Shown here one piece after another: positions 12,181 to 23,262 of a stretch of 64,000 nt of DNA. The notes below the pieces were generated by a model, which saw only the letters and a list, made by a program, of their open reading frames with translations, did not search any database and was not told where the DNA came from. A program made the translations under genes and the position numbers. Numbering within the stretch: the first letter of the stretch is position 1; each line of letters starts with the position of its first letter. This DNA is from Amorphophallus konjac (lineage: Eukaryota > Streptophyta > Magnoliopsida > Alismatales > Araceae). The DNA lies in the NCBI GenBank assembly GCA_022559845.1, contig CM040126.1:225748641-225812640 (forward strand). The letters are read 5' to 3'.

Positions 12181-12894
12181 GCGAGACAAGATTCTCCCAT
12201 TTCAGGGCAAAATTTTGTCCAGACACACCACATGGGAATGACATGGAAGAGAAGAGGCGTAAAGGAGAAGGAACGCACAAAAATCACGTGAACATGACCC
12301 ATTTCGTTCGCGAGTCCATATAACGTGCCATGTACACTATACAGCAAGGCGGTGGGTGTACATGCAACTCACATCACTCCCCTGGTCGCCTTTCTTCTCT
12401 CTCCCAAGACAGAAGTCCTTTGGAGGCCTCCTGGATCTCCGCGATGTAGCAATCGCCTTATCACGCTATGCGTGCCCACCCTCCGACAGTGCTTCTCGCC
12501 GTCCTCCAGTCTCCCTCGTGACCCCGATGGCCGCGAGGCTCTCGAACCTGAGGCCGTTGGTTGAGCTGCCCTCTGCTCTGCCAGTGGAGACTGCACCACC
12601 TCCAGGAGCTCCTCCACTGTGAGCTCCAACTCTCCTCCAATCTGCAGTGACCCTGAGGAAGCGACGCGCCTAGTCGCTACTTCTCCCAGAGCTCCATCGC
12701 CCAGGCCTCCAGTGCCCTCCTCTCATACCAACTTCGATGCCGCTCTATCCTCATCTCTCTCCTTACTCTCTCCCGCTTTACCTCTCTCCTCGACACCTGG
12801 AGAGAAACCTTAAGCTTTAGGACGTCTCAGGGCGACTCCTCATGCTGTAGTCGCCCCGATCCTCCAGCTTCTATCCGGGGACGGTCAGCTGTCA
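12181..12894. other. TE1 3' untranslated sequence left of TE2
   Basis: About 0.7 kb, C-rich after 12400, with no supported coding region. It ends at the TE2 target duplication. Confidence 0.4.
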
Positions 12895-12899
12895 CCTGG
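12895..12899. repeat. TE2 target-site duplication, left copy (CCTGG)
   Basis: CCTGG immediately precedes the 5' LTR. The identical pentamer follows the 3' LTR at 24047-24051. Confidence 0.93.
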
Positions 12900-13683
12900 T
12901 GGAGAGGGGGATTCCTGCAGCCCACTCAAAGAGCAGACCCAACTAGGCCCAACAAGGCCCAACGAGGCAAGCTCGCCCAAGTGACAACCCGCAGGGCCCA
13001 CTCGAAAAAGCCCAATAAAACAATGCTCGAGGAAACAACTCTCCTAGGTGGCCCCAAGGCTCGGAGAGCCCGATCCTCGGTCAGGTCACAGGAAGACCCG
13101 CGAACGAGCTACCCCTCCGCCCGAAGGGGGGAAGCGCTAGCCGGTCTATCCGACCCATCTCCTCACCGAGCTAGGCCTATCGCCCGATAGGGCCGGCCCC
13201 CTTAAGCTCGGGACGACCGATGAAGTGTTCATCATTACAGCCGTTGGAGTCCATATCGGGTGAAACGCTAAGAAGTCCAGGAGCTCCGGTTTCCCCGCGA
13301 GGATAACGCCCCCACGATGAGGCCATCAAAGCCCACGACGAGGACGTAACCTCCACCGGAGACCTCTCAGCTCGCAGGACTCTAGAAGGTGGCGCACTAT
13401 AAAAACCTGGGATACCCTCCGGCGAAAGGTAAGTCAAGAAGGGTATTGTTCCACCCCCACCTCCTGAGCAAGGATCACTTCACCCCATTGGTGGAGAGGG
13501 ATCTCGCGCCCTCACCTTCTCCTCCCTATCACTGCTCCCACCATTGCTCTACTGACTTGAGTGTCGGAGGGTTTTACCCCAGGGAATCCCCCTGGGCCCT
13601 CTGACCCATTTCCCTGTCTTGCAGTTCATTATCTTGGTGATTACCAGCCAGCTCAGGAACCAGCGTCAGATTTCGCCTCTTCA
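12900..13683 (+). repeat. TE2 5' LTR, 784 bp
   Basis: Begins TGGAGAGGGGGATTCC and ends GCCTCTTCA. It is colinear over its full length with 23263-24046; the TATA box lies 498 bases into both copies. Confidence 0.95.
13398..13405 (+). promoter_or_regulatory. TE2 5' LTR TATA box
   Basis: TATAAAAA in CGCACTATAAAAACC, mid-LTR, the expected core promoter for the element's genomic RNA. Confidence 0.7.
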
Positions 13684-13685
13684 TC

Positions 13686-13703
13686 TGGCGCCGTCTGTGG
13701 GAA
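13686..13703 (+). other. TE2 primer-binding site
   Basis: Two bases after the LTR end lies TGGCGCCGTCTGTGGGAA. Its first eight bases (TGGCGCCG) are complementary to the CGGCGCCA 3' end I associate with plant tRNA-Asp, the usual primer in related elements. The tRNA assignment is from family knowledge. Confidence 0.75.
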
Positions 13704-13720
13704 ACACACGAAGAGCCAAC

Positions 13721-14943
13721 ATGGTGAGGAGGAGCTCAGGGAGGAGGTCCGCCGGCAAAAGGGGTAAGGCCATGGTAGCAGCAGGGGATGGCCCTTCTAG
13801 GGCCTCACAGAACCCTCCCTCCAACGCCAGCGTCCCCGCCGACGGACCACCACCCCCCCCCCACCGCGGCGGCGGGGCTACCCCCCTACGGTGGTGCCGA
13901 AGCCTTCCAGGCCCTCAACGCCAAACTGGATGTCCTCGTGGATCTCATGAAGACCCAGGCGGCCAGGGATGCAAGGTCCCATGCCCCGTCAGGGAGCCCC
14001 CCCCGTAGGAGTACGTCCCAGCACACAGCTGGGGGCCGCTTCACCCTCCGCGACCAGCAGCTCATCCGTAACGGGGTCGGAGGACCCTCGCAAGCTCCAC
14101 CTCCGGAGCAAGAGGCCTCCTCCACGCCGAGGAAAGGAAGGCGGGGGGTGCGACGGCCAGATCCGGAAGCCGACGTTCCCGGAGACCGCCAAGGCACCCC
14201 CCTAGCCTCACGGCACGACAGCAACCGGAGTTATCCCTCCGGCTGCGAGACTTCGAAAGGCGCTTCGCTGAGCAGGAGCGCGCCCTTCGCGCCCTGCAGA
14301 AGGCCTCTTCCCAGAAGATAAGGAGAAATTCCCGTTCTCCGAGTATATCTTGAAGGAGGAGGTATCTCCCAGAGCCCCCATACCAACCTTCAAGCTTTAC
14401 GACGGCCAAGGCGACCCGGCCGATCATTACGATAGCTTCGACGCCTTAATGACTCTACACGGAGCGTCAGACCCCATCAAGTGCCGAGCCTTCGTGACCA
14501 CTCTGGTCCAGGGCGCTCAAGCATGGTTCCGGGCTCTCGCCCCCGGATCCATCCGAGACTTCAAGCAGTTCGGGCGAGTCTACAAGGAGAGCTTCGCCGG
14601 AAGTGCCCCCCCAAGGTCGGTAGCGGGGCTCTTGGCCCTCAAACAGGCGCAAGGGGAAAGGCTCCGGGATTACGTCCACCGGTTTAAATCAGAAGCCCTC
14701 CGAATCCCCCGCCTGGATGTGGCCTCGGCCACAACCGCATTGACAGGGGGTACCCGGGATAAGATCCTCCGCCGCGAACTCGTCCTCCACCCTCCCTCGA
14801 CCCTTGCCGAGCTAGTGACTCTGGCTCTACGCCACGCCAAGTGCGAAGAAGTGCTCAGCGCTTGCCGAGACGCAACCGGCTCAGGTCGGGAGGGGGACAA
14901 GAAGCGAGGCCCCGAGCCAAATCCTAGCTCGGGAAAGAAGTGA
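13721..14943 (+). pseudogene. TE2 gag, two frameshifts
   Basis: Capsid precursor. An ATG at 13721 opens MVRRSSGRRS. Around the C-rich run at 13845-13870 the reading changes frame (AEAFQALNAKLDVLVDLMK). Before 14300 it changes again to the frame of pol. The last part (14350-14943) is a clear retrotransposon gag domain: TFKLYDGQGDPADHYDSF, CRAFVTTLVQGAQAWF and GLLALKQAQGERLRDYVHRF. Stops TGA at 14941 and TGA at 14947 separate gag from pol in one frame, so the ancestor probably had a single gag-pol ORF. Confidence 0.85.
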
Positions 14944-15057
14944 GATTGAGATGGAGAGCGCAAGCGGAAGTACGAGCGGTACACCCCGTTAACCGCCCCG
15001 GTCTATGAAATCTATGAAGACGTCAAAGACTCGGGACTTCTCCGTCGGCCCGAGCCG

Positions 15058-17430
15058 ATGAGGTTGAAGAACCGCAAGCGAGACAGACATTGTCTATTTC
15101 ATGGCGATCACGGGCATCACACCGGTGATTGCCACCAGCTCCAAGACGAGATCGAGCGCCTCGTCCGCCTGGGGCACCTGGCTCGGTTCACTGCCGAGCG
15201 CAGAGAAGATCAAGGCGCCGCAGAGGAGATTGACAACGCCCCCCGAGGGGTCCACATCATCATCATCTCTGAAGGAATAGCATCAGGAGGCGACAGCAGC
15301 CGTGGAAGGAAGCATCATGCCGAGCGGGCGAGCCGAGCCCTAGAGCCACCCAAGGCCCCGCCCCAGGTCATAGTCTTCTCCGATCAAGACCTGGAGGGGC
15401 TGAGCACCCCGCACGATGACGCCCTCATAATCTCGGCCACTATAAACCATTGTAACGTAGATCAGATTCTTGTGGACAATGGAAGTGCCCCTGATGTGTT
15501 GTCTTATGACTGTTTCCTTAAAATGGGAGAGGGTCCATCCAAACTCCGCCCGATCCGGACGCCCCTCTGTGGGTTCAATGGCCTGGCCACTCTCCCCGAG
15601 GGAGCCCTAAGCCTACCGGTTACCCTCGGCACCCCACCCAAAACCGTTACGGTCATGGTAGACTTCATAGTGATCAAAGGGATGATAGCGTACAACGCCA
15701 TTTTCGGCCGGGGAATCCTCAGCCGGATCAAGGCAGTACCATCTACCTATTACCAAAAAATGAAGTTCCCCACCAAGAACGGAGTAGGGGAAATCCGAGG
15801 TAACCAGGCCACGGCCCGAAGGTGCTACAACATCTCGGTGGAGGCCACACGGCCGGACGGGAATAACAAGGGCCCCCGGGAAGTCGAGGAAAAATCCGCA
15901 GCTACTAAGCCAGGTGGCGAGTTGCTGACAATCTTCCTAAACAACGACCCGACCCTAGGAGTAAGGATCGGAGCCGACCTACCACCCGAGGAACAGCAGC
16001 AATATAAGAATTTTCTTTTTGAGTACATCCGAGTCTTCGCTTGGTCCGACAATCAGCTCCCTGGGATACTAGAAGAGACCGTGCTGCACCGACTCAACCT
16101 CAACCCCACCATGAAGCCCGTGCAGCAGCGCCGAAGGAAGCACGCACCAGAGAAACAGACGATCATCAAGGCGCAGGTCACCAAGGGGCAAGAGACTGGT
16201 CTTTTTAGACAGGTCATGTACCCGACGTGGCTAGCCAATGTCGTCCTGGTACCAAAGGCTTCCGGCGAGTGGCGGATGTGCACGGACTTCACCGACTTGA
16301 ATAAGGCGACCCCTAAAGATTGCTATCCCTTGCCCAGCATCGACCAACTGGTCGACTCGACATCGGGCAACGAGATGCTCAGCTTCCTGGACGCCTATTC
16401 GGGTTACCATCAGATCAGGATGAATTCTGAAGACATCGAGAAGACCGCCTTCATCACCGACTACGGCATGTACTGCTATACCCGGATGCCTTTCGGGTTG
16501 AAGAACGCCGGAGCCACATACCAAAGACTGGTCAACCACATGTTCGAGGAGCAGCTAGGTCGGAACGTCGAGGCCTACATTGACGACATGCTCGTCAGGA
16601 CCCCCAAGGCCCAGGACCACTTCACCGACCTCGCCGAAGCCTTCAGCGTCCTCCTAAAGTACAATATGAAGCTCAATCCTGCCAAGTGCGCCTTCGGAGT
16701 AAGATCCGGGAAGTTCCTGGGTTTTCTGGTCACTCAGCGTGGGATCGAAGCTAACCTCGACATGGTCCAGGCCATCCTGGACATGCGCCCGCCCGCCTGC
16801 ATCAAGGACGTCCAGCGTCTGACAGGGCGTATCGCCGCTCTCAGCCGTTTTCTATCCCGTGCGGCCGAACGATGCTTGCCCTTTTTTAAACTGTTGAAGG
16901 GGCCCAAGTGGGCATCTGCTATGTTCGGATGGGATGAGGAATGCCAGAAAGCGTTCGCTGAGCTTAAGGAGTTCCTGGCTTCACCCCCGGTGCTCTCCAA
17001 GCCCGTGCCGGGCGAAGCTTTGCTACTCTATCTCTCGGCGACGTCATCAACGGTTAGCTCGGTCCTGGTCAAAAATGACTCAGGAATCGAAAGACCAGTC
17101 TACTATAACAGCAAGGTGCTTAGCGAGGCTGAGAGGAGGTACCCCGCAACCGAGAAGCTCGTGCTAGCGCTGGTTACCTCCGTAAAATGCCTCCGACCCT
17201 ACTTCCAGGGGCACCCCATCACCGTGCTAACCGGCGACCCTACTTCCAAGGGAGGAGGCCTCGGGGTGACTCGTCAAATGGGCCCTTATGCTTGGGGCCT
17301 ACGACATCTCGTATCGCCCGCGCTCAGCTATAAAAGGTCAAGCGCTCGCCGACCTCATCGCCGAAAGCACCATCCCGACCGAAGGGAGACTACTGACCAT
17401 GCCCGGGCCAACCTGGGAACTGTACGTTGA
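15058..17430 (+). CDS. TE2 pol: zinc knuckle, protease, RT, RNase H
   Basis: 790-codon open frame. Zinc knuckle at residues ~12-25 (CLFHGDHGHHTGDC). Aspartic protease at ~135-235 with ILVDNGSAPDVL (DNG rather than DTG, a variant seen in this lineage). RT at ~370-560 with RMCTDFTDLNKATPKD, FLDAYSGYHQI, MPFGLKNAGATYQR and catalytic AYIDDML near residue 505. RNase H at ~615-735 with FGWDEECQKAF and YYNSKVLSEAERRY. The true reading leaves this frame near 17240, so the last ~60 codons are out-of-frame sequence. Upstream, the same frame reaches gag through two stops. Encodes the enzymes for reverse transcription in virus-like particles. Confidence 0.92.
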   Translation: MRLKNRKRDRHCLFHGDHGHHTGDCHQLQDEIERLVRLGHLARFTAERREDQGAAEEIDNAPRGVHIIIISEGIASGGDSSRGRKHHAERASRALEPPKAPPQVIVFSDQDLEGLSTPHDDALIISATINHCNVDQILVDNGSAPDVLSYDCFLKMGEGPSKLRPIRTPLCGFNGLATLPEGALSLPVTLGTPPKTVTVMVDFIVIKGMIAYNAIFGRGILSRIKAVPSTYYQKMKFPTKNGVGEIRGNQATARRCYNISVEATRPDGNNKGPREVEEKSAATKPGGELLTIFLNNDPTLGVRIGADLPPEEQQQYKNFLFEYIRVFAWSDNQLPGILEETVLHRLNLNPTMKPVQQRRRKHAPEKQTIIKAQVTKGQETGLFRQVMYPTWLANVVLVPKASGEWRMCTDFTDLNKATPKDCYPLPSIDQLVDSTSGNEMLSFLDAYSGYHQIRMNSEDIEKTAFITDYGMYCYTRMPFGLKNAGATYQRLVNHMFEEQLGRNVEAYIDDMLVRTPKAQDHFTDLAEAFSVLLKYNMKLNPAKCAFGVRSGKFLGFLVTQRGIEANLDMVQAILDMRPPACIKDVQRLTGRIAALSRFLSRAAERCLPFFKLLKGPKWASAMFGWDEECQKAFAELKEFLASPPVLSKPVPGEALLLYLSATSSTVSSVLVKNDSGIERPVYYNSKVLSEAERRYPATEKLVLALVTSVKCLRPYFQGHPITVLTGDPTSKGGGLGVTRQMGPYAWGLRHLVSPALSYKRSSARRPHRRKHHPDRRETTDHARANLGTVR

Positions 17431-17893
17431 CGGTTCTTCCAACTCGATCAGTAGTGGTGCTGGGATCCTCCTAAGATCCCCCGAAGGAGTGGAGCTGCAG
17501 TACGCCTTGAAATTCAACTTCCAGGCGTCCAACAACGCTTTTGAGTACGAGGCCCTTATATCGGGAGCACACATTGCCCGGCGGTTGGGGGCTGAGCGAG
17601 TCAGGATCCACACCGACTCTCAGCTGGTTGCGAGCCAGGACAACGGCGAGTACGAAGCTCGAGAGTCACCCATGATCAAATACCTCCAGCTGGTCAGGAG
17701 CATGGCCCAACGATTCAAGGGATTCGAGGTAGTCCGAATAGCCCGGGAAGTAAACTTCCGAGCGGATGCCCTCTCTCGATTGGCCTCCTCCCTAGACCCA
17801 GAAGGTACCCGATCGGTCCTCCTCGAAGAGCTAGAGCGCCCGAGCATTGAATCGGAGCTCCTCGCTGTTGACTCGGCCGTCCCGAGCGACTAG
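17288..17893 (+). pseudogene. TE2 RNase H tail and second (archaeal-type) RNase H
   Basis: Continues pol after a frameshift. GAYDISYRPRSAIKGQALAD closes the first RNase H/connection region. WELYVDGSSNSISSGAGILL (Asp), NNAFEYEALISGAHIA (Glu), RIHTDSQLV (Asp) and REVNFRADALSRLAS (Asp) form a second RNase H with all four acidic residues. Ends in TAG 17891-17893, in frame with integrase. The apparent deletion between 17225 and 17285 removes part of the usual RNase H C-terminal sequence. Confidence 0.87.
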
Positions 17894-19126
17894 CGCACCC
17901 CCTACCTGTCTTGGCTTCGAGACTCCCAAGAGCCCTCCGACCCTCGGGAAGCACGCCGAATGAAGTACCAAGCCCGGTGCTTCATCGTCCTGGACGACAC
18001 ACTCTACCGAAGGTCTTTCGCCGGCCCTCTCCTGAAGTGCCTCGGCCCCGGCGACGCCAGCCGAGCCATTCGAGAGGCTCATGAAGGCCTGTGCGAAGCG
18101 CACTTAGGGGCAAGGTCACTGGCCAGAATCCTGTTACGACAGGGGTACTGGTGGCCCACCCTGCAGCGCGACTGCTCGACCTATGCTCAACAGTGCGATC
18201 GATTCCAGCGGTTCGACCACTTGGTCCATCGGCCGGCCACAGAACTCGTCACCCACGCCGAGCCTTATCCCTTCGCTCGGTGGGGGATCGACATTCTCGG
18301 ACCATTCCCCACGGCTCAGTCCCAGAAAAAGTTCATCATCATCGCCATCGACTACTTCACTAAATGGATCGAGGCCGAAGCCACTGCAAGGATCATCGAG
18401 ACAGTCGCCTGGAGTTTCATCTGAAAATCGATCATTTGTCGCTTCGGCATTCCCCGAGTGATAGTGAGTGATAACGGTCGGCAATTCGATTCTTGATATT
18501 TCTGAGACAGATGCACCGACCTAAACATCCGCAACCACTTAACTTCAGTCGCCCACCCTCAGGCCAACGGGCTGGTCGAAAATGCCAATAAGACTATCTT
18601 GAAAGGCATAAAGACCAGACTCGGCAAAGCCAAGGGTAGTTGGCTCGAGGAATTGCCTAGTGTACTGTGGTCACACCGAACGACTCCCAGGACGGAAACC
18701 GGTGAAAGTCCTTTTCAGTTGGTGTACGGCACTGAGGCCGTCATTCCATTGGAGATCGCCAACCCGTCTCTCCGAGTCATCCGCCACTCAACCGAGGAAA
18801 ACAACCAAAAGTTACTCGATAACCTCGACCTAGCAGATGAACTCCGGGACATTGCCAGCATCCGAGCGACGGAATACCAGCGACGCCTCACTCGACACTA
18901 CAACGCCAGAGTCCGAAGCAGACACTTCCGACCGGGAGACTTCGTCCTCAGAAAAGCCGAAGCCTCTCGACCACTAGAGGCGGCGGACAAGTTGTCCCCT
19001 AACTGGGAAGGCCCCTACCGAGTGGTCGAGACGCTCGGGAAAGGTGCGTACAGGTTAGCAACAATGGAAGGGGAACCCATTCCTCGGACATGGAACACAG
19101 CCGCACTACGCAAATTCTATTTTTGA
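17894..19126 (+). pseudogene. TE2 integrase with several nonsense codons
   Basis: Same frame as the second RNase H. Zinc-binding HHCC region: EAHEGLCEAHLGARS and YAQQCDRF (one Cys of the usual CxxC appears as Gln). Core: WGIDILGPFPTAQ (Asp), VIVSDNGRQF (Asp) and NGLVENANKT (Glu kept). Stops occur at 18422-18424 and around 18495-18505. The C-terminus (FRPGDFVLRKAE, KLSPNWEGPYRVV) ends at TGA 19124-19126 after NTAALRKFYF. The C-terminal 175 codons from 18599 are uninterrupted. Confidence 0.85.
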
Positions 19127-20351
19127 AATTGTACAGCAAGATGGACGAAATAAACCCCTTTTCTTTTCATTCCAAACTATTGATACATCAGAAAGGCAAA
19201 GGCCAGTACATTGCATGACAAAAAGCAAGAAAATCCGTCTAACACCGCCGCAAGGGGGCATCGCTCGGTTGACTCGATCTCGATCTCCTCGCGTCCAGCC
19301 ACTGACTCTGCCTCGAGTAGAAACTGGCTCGGACAAGAGGGGGCCGATCTAGTTGGCTCAGACGACCCCCAACAAAGGTGACAGAGGGACTGCAGAGAAG
19401 GTAGCCACCTTATAAAGTCAGAGAAGGCTACCTTCCAAGTTGATGGAGGCTAGGGAGAAGGAGCACTGTGAAGACCCCTTTTTTCCCAACCTGCCAACTC
19501 CTTGGAAGGGAACAGAGAGCAAGCAGCCTCTGAAGAGTGAAAGAAATGAAGAGCAGAAGAGGGAAAAAGAGGCTGCAGATAGAGGAAGTCTTCGGTGAGG
19601 AGGGAACTTGATGCGCCTCCCCCCCCATGTAGAGGGGGAGTGGCGGCAGGCATCCCTAATACCCCCATCCGTCCTCCGCCTCGGCGCCCGCCCGGAAGCC
19701 ACGCCAGAACTGAGAAAGGGCAAGAGACATACCCTCACACGTCGAAGCCCTCTCCAGACCCGCGCGGTGACCGTCGGACCCGTCTCAAACCCACGCGGCG
19801 ACCGTGGGACCCGTCCAACAAGCATGGATGGCAAGAGCCCTCTGCTCCCCGTCGTCGGCGGCGTCGCCCTCCGAAGGATCCTCCATGCTCCAAATGCAAC
19901 GGCACAACGCAGAGTGAAGAAGAATGAGTGAGGAAAGACTGTTAGAGAAAATCCCAAGCGGTAAAGAGGAAAGGGCACCTTTCGGTCCTTCTTATAGGCC
20001 AAAGGAGGCTACACGCCTTAAATGACCCCCCCCTCGAAAACACGCCAAAGGATTTCTCCCCTGAACAGTCACCTCCAACTCCTCGTTTCCCGCCCTAGCG
20101 GGATTCACGAAGCGGCCTGACATTCAAAGCAGGAGGGAACGGAAGGACGCCCCATCAGAAGCCTACCAAATCAGCATGCGAAAACCACGCAGGACATATC
20201 GGCACTTTCCAACTACTTCAGATACGCCAACCAAATCACGGCAAGGATGGCGATCAAACAAGTAAGTCATTTATTATCTCATAAAGAGGAAACTCCCTAA
20301 AGGAGGAAAGAGAGACAAACAAGAGAAAGGGGCAAAATAAGGTAAAATACA
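19127..20351. other. TE2 region between integrase and antisense ORF
   Basis: 1.2 kb without a supported gene. It contains a short direct repeat around 19755-19815 (CGCGGTGACCGTCGGACCCG and CGCGGCGACCGTGGGACCCG). Overlapping small ORFs on both strands show no domain. Confidence 0.45.
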
Positions 20352-22952
20352 TCAGGCCTCGGGCCCACTTTGAAACTCGGAAGCAACGGAAGTAGGCGCG
20401 TCACCCCCAGCACCTTCGGTGACGGCCGACCCGGGCACTGACCTCGTCTGTGCGAGAACTGTCTCGGTCATGAGCCCTCCCGAGGCGTCCGGAGTTGGTG
20501 ACCCCACCGAAGGAGACCCCTCTGGATCTTCCACGCTCGATGCAGAGGAGCTCGAAACCGACTCATCCGAGTCATAAGCCTGGCCCAAAGGGAACTCGAT
20601 CCCGGAGTCTCGATCGAAGGCGTAGTCCACCGCCAGGCAATAACCCTGCTTAAACCCCTTTCGGGCGCCACGGCGAAGCGCTACCTCATAATATGGTAGG
20701 GCGGCTCTCTCCAGGTCGGCTGAGTAAGCGTCCGAGCTTCTATATCGCTCGACCGCCTCCGCCTCGATCTGTTCCGTCCTTCCAACGAGCTCGACTCGAG
20801 CCCGCTCCGCCTCGGTCGCACGCTCCTCTGCTCCCGCCAGGCATTCCTCTGCCGCGACCATCCCTCGTTCGGCCTCACTCGACCGCCTCTGCCTCGGCCA
20901 CGAAACGAAGGCCTCCGCTACCTCCGCCCGGTCCAGTAACTCGGCCCGTTCGAGCTCCCAGCGATCGTCCAGCTAGAGGTGACGCAGACGCTCCTCTTCC
21001 AAGAGTTTACTTTTCCTCTCGAGCGACCCCCGAGCCTTAGCCAACTGCTCAGTCAGCGCCTCGGTTTCTAGCCGGCTCACCCGTGCCGAGTCCATGATCG
21101 CGGAGAATTCCCGTCGGAGCCCCTCATGTTCCTCGCTGAGGCGGGCCAGTTTCCTCTCACACCCCCCGAGGGCCCAGGCGAGATTCGACCGCTTCGCCTC
21201 TGCCCGAGCATACGTCTCCGCCATCAAGGCCGCCGTCCGAGCCATGACTAGGCCACCCTCCATGAGGACGTCGAGGACTCCAGAGGGGGAGTAGCGCTTG
21301 TCTCCCCCCCTCGTCTTTGTGGCAACCTCTCGGCAAACCCGATACAGGTCGCCCGAAACACCGAGCCTTTCCAAGGCCTCCGACATGGAGATCTGCTCCC
21401 CACCGGACGCCCCGCCAGAAGGTTCAGCTCGAGCAACGGGGACGACCGCCCCGTACACAGTGGTCATTTGGGGTTGCGACGCCTCTCCGGCCGAACCCCC
21501 AACCTCGACCGATGCCGTAGTATCGACCGCACCGGGAACTTCGAGCACTTGGGGCTGCGACGCCCTCGCGGGCGAACCCCTATCCCTATCTGTCTCGGCC
21601 CGCGCCTCGCCGCCCGAGACATCGCCGACCTTGACCGGTCTCCCGGTCTCGACGTCGGCTACTTCAGCACCGGTCCCCTCCATCCCCGGGGAGGGGAGAA
21701 CCGACCTATCTCCGCCCTCTGAGGGGCCCCTGGTCTCCTCGGCCCCCTCTCGCCTGGTAGGTGGGGGAGCTGGCCCTGAAGGGTCGGCCCCATCTTGCCC
21801 CCGAGAGGGGAGCACCGCCGAGCCTGAATCAGCCCCGGCGGTGGTAGGATGGCCGGCCTTCTTGGCCTTCGCGGCTTCCCGCAATCTCCCCTCCAGGGGG
21901 TCCTTGCGCTTCGCCGCGCTTGACCGCGAAGCTCCCTCGGAGGCCGCCCCCTTGCCCTTATCCCGGGCTTGGGAACGACCCGCGGGAGCAACAGGCTCAT
22001 CGGCCGCCGAATCATCCCCAAGATCGACGACCTCGGTGACCTCTTCCAAGGGCTCCCGCCGGATGTCTACAATGAAGAAGAGGATTCGGTTAGGAAACGA
22101 AAAGTCGACCCTCCGACCCCGCAGTAGAATCCGAAGAATGGCACCTGATGGCTTGAGCTGTGTAAGCAGATACCGCTCCACGTTCTCCAGTGTCACCACC
22201 TCCTCAGTCGACCGACGATTTGTCAACAGGAGAGCGGCGTACTCTTCCACGTCGGCGGGGAACTTCTCCTGGCGCGGGGGAAGATTCGGGTGGAAGTTGG
22301 GCATAACCTGGCACCTCCAGGACTCGTCCACTGCTTCCGCGTTCACCCAGAAAAACTGCCTCTTCCACCCTTTGTGCGAAGAATCCTTCACCGCCAGCGG
22401 AATACAACTTCGATTCCTGCGCGCCTGGATAAAATAGAAGCCTTTCCCCGCCGACGGATGTACCTTCAGCTTGAAGAAATAATGAAAGAGATCCAGCGAC
22501 GGGAGAACCCCCTGCAGGCGGCAGAGGATCCGAAAGGCAGAAAGCAGGAGATACGAGTTGGCCACCAACTGAACAGGCGCCAAAACGAAAAAATTGAGAA
22601 GCTTCAAGATGAAAGGCTCGAAGGGGAGGCAGAATCCGCTCTTCCACGCCAGGAGAAAAGTACAAATATGTCCTGTTCGGCTGTCCAAGCTCGTCTCGTA
22701 TGGGGCAGCAGCTACAAAGCTATACCGGAGAGGCAGGCGAAACCGATGCTCCAATTTCTTCACGTCAGCCTCCCCCAACTCGCTGCGATTGGGGACGGGC
22801 TCCCGCCTCACCTGCTCGATTTCTGAGCGTAGATCCGCCATCGAGCTGGAAGAAGAACCTTCACTAGAGCCTGAAGACTCCGGGGGAGGAGGAAGCCGCC
22901 GGACCGCCTCCGCGGTTACACGCGCCAGCTTGCTCCCCCGCTGTATCTTCAC
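20352..22952 (-). CDS. TE2 antisense ORF, putative gypsy-type transposon protein (Transposase_28-like), one nonsense codon
   Basis: Minus-strand ORF: 659 codons (22952-20973), then TAG (CAG decayed by C-to-T), then the same frame to 20352, about 867 codons in all. The N-terminal ~250 residues include RFRLPLRYSFVAAAPYET, CLPFEPFILKLLNFFVLAP, LDLFHYFFKLKVH, FFWVNAEAVDESWRC and VERYLLTQLKPSG. This is the pattern I associate with the 'putative gypsy type transposon' domain of Tat antisense ORFs. The middle is acidic, Pro/Gly-rich and probably disordered, with a basic KGKGAASEG...SAAKRKD patch. The C-terminus is Ala/Glu/Arg-rich and probably coiled-coil. Function is unknown. It would need its own antisense promoter. 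Confidence 0.82.
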
Positions 22953-23240
22953 GGCGCATCAAGGAGCCCTAGAAGCAGAGAAATGGAGGAAAGGCCGATA
23001 ACCCTGAAAAGACTGGGAGGAACGAGCAGCGCCCTACGCCTATAAACCCTCGCGGGAGGCGGCGCGCCATTTCAACCTCCGAGAAAAAGGGGGCCCCTTC
23101 ATTTCAAAATCCGTCAGGATCATTATTACTATGGGCCCAGGCGACCGCTACACATGGCATCATCATGCCAACATGATTCCACCCACCCGAGCCACACCCG
23201 TCCAAAGCCTCAAAAAACTACCCAACCGAGCCTCCTTGGC
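22953..23240. other. TE2 sequence upstream of the antisense ORF
   Basis: About 290 bp between the antisense start codon and the polypurine tract. Any antisense promoter must lie here or in the 3' LTR. The stretch on the minus strand around 23040-23050 (TTTATAGGCG) could be a weak TATA-like element. Confidence 0.3.
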
Positions 23241-23262
23241 TCGGGAGTAGGAGGGGGACAAG
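23241..23262 (+). other. TE2 polypurine tract
   Basis: TCGGGAGTAGGAGGGGGACA AG directly abuts the 3' LTR. A purine run here is the primer for plus-strand DNA synthesis. Confidence 0.85.

Noticed and set aside
21298..22437. 379-codon plus-strand ORF in TE2
   Set aside because: Shadow of the antisense Transposase_28-like ORF; Pro/Ser-rich composition is expected from its complement.
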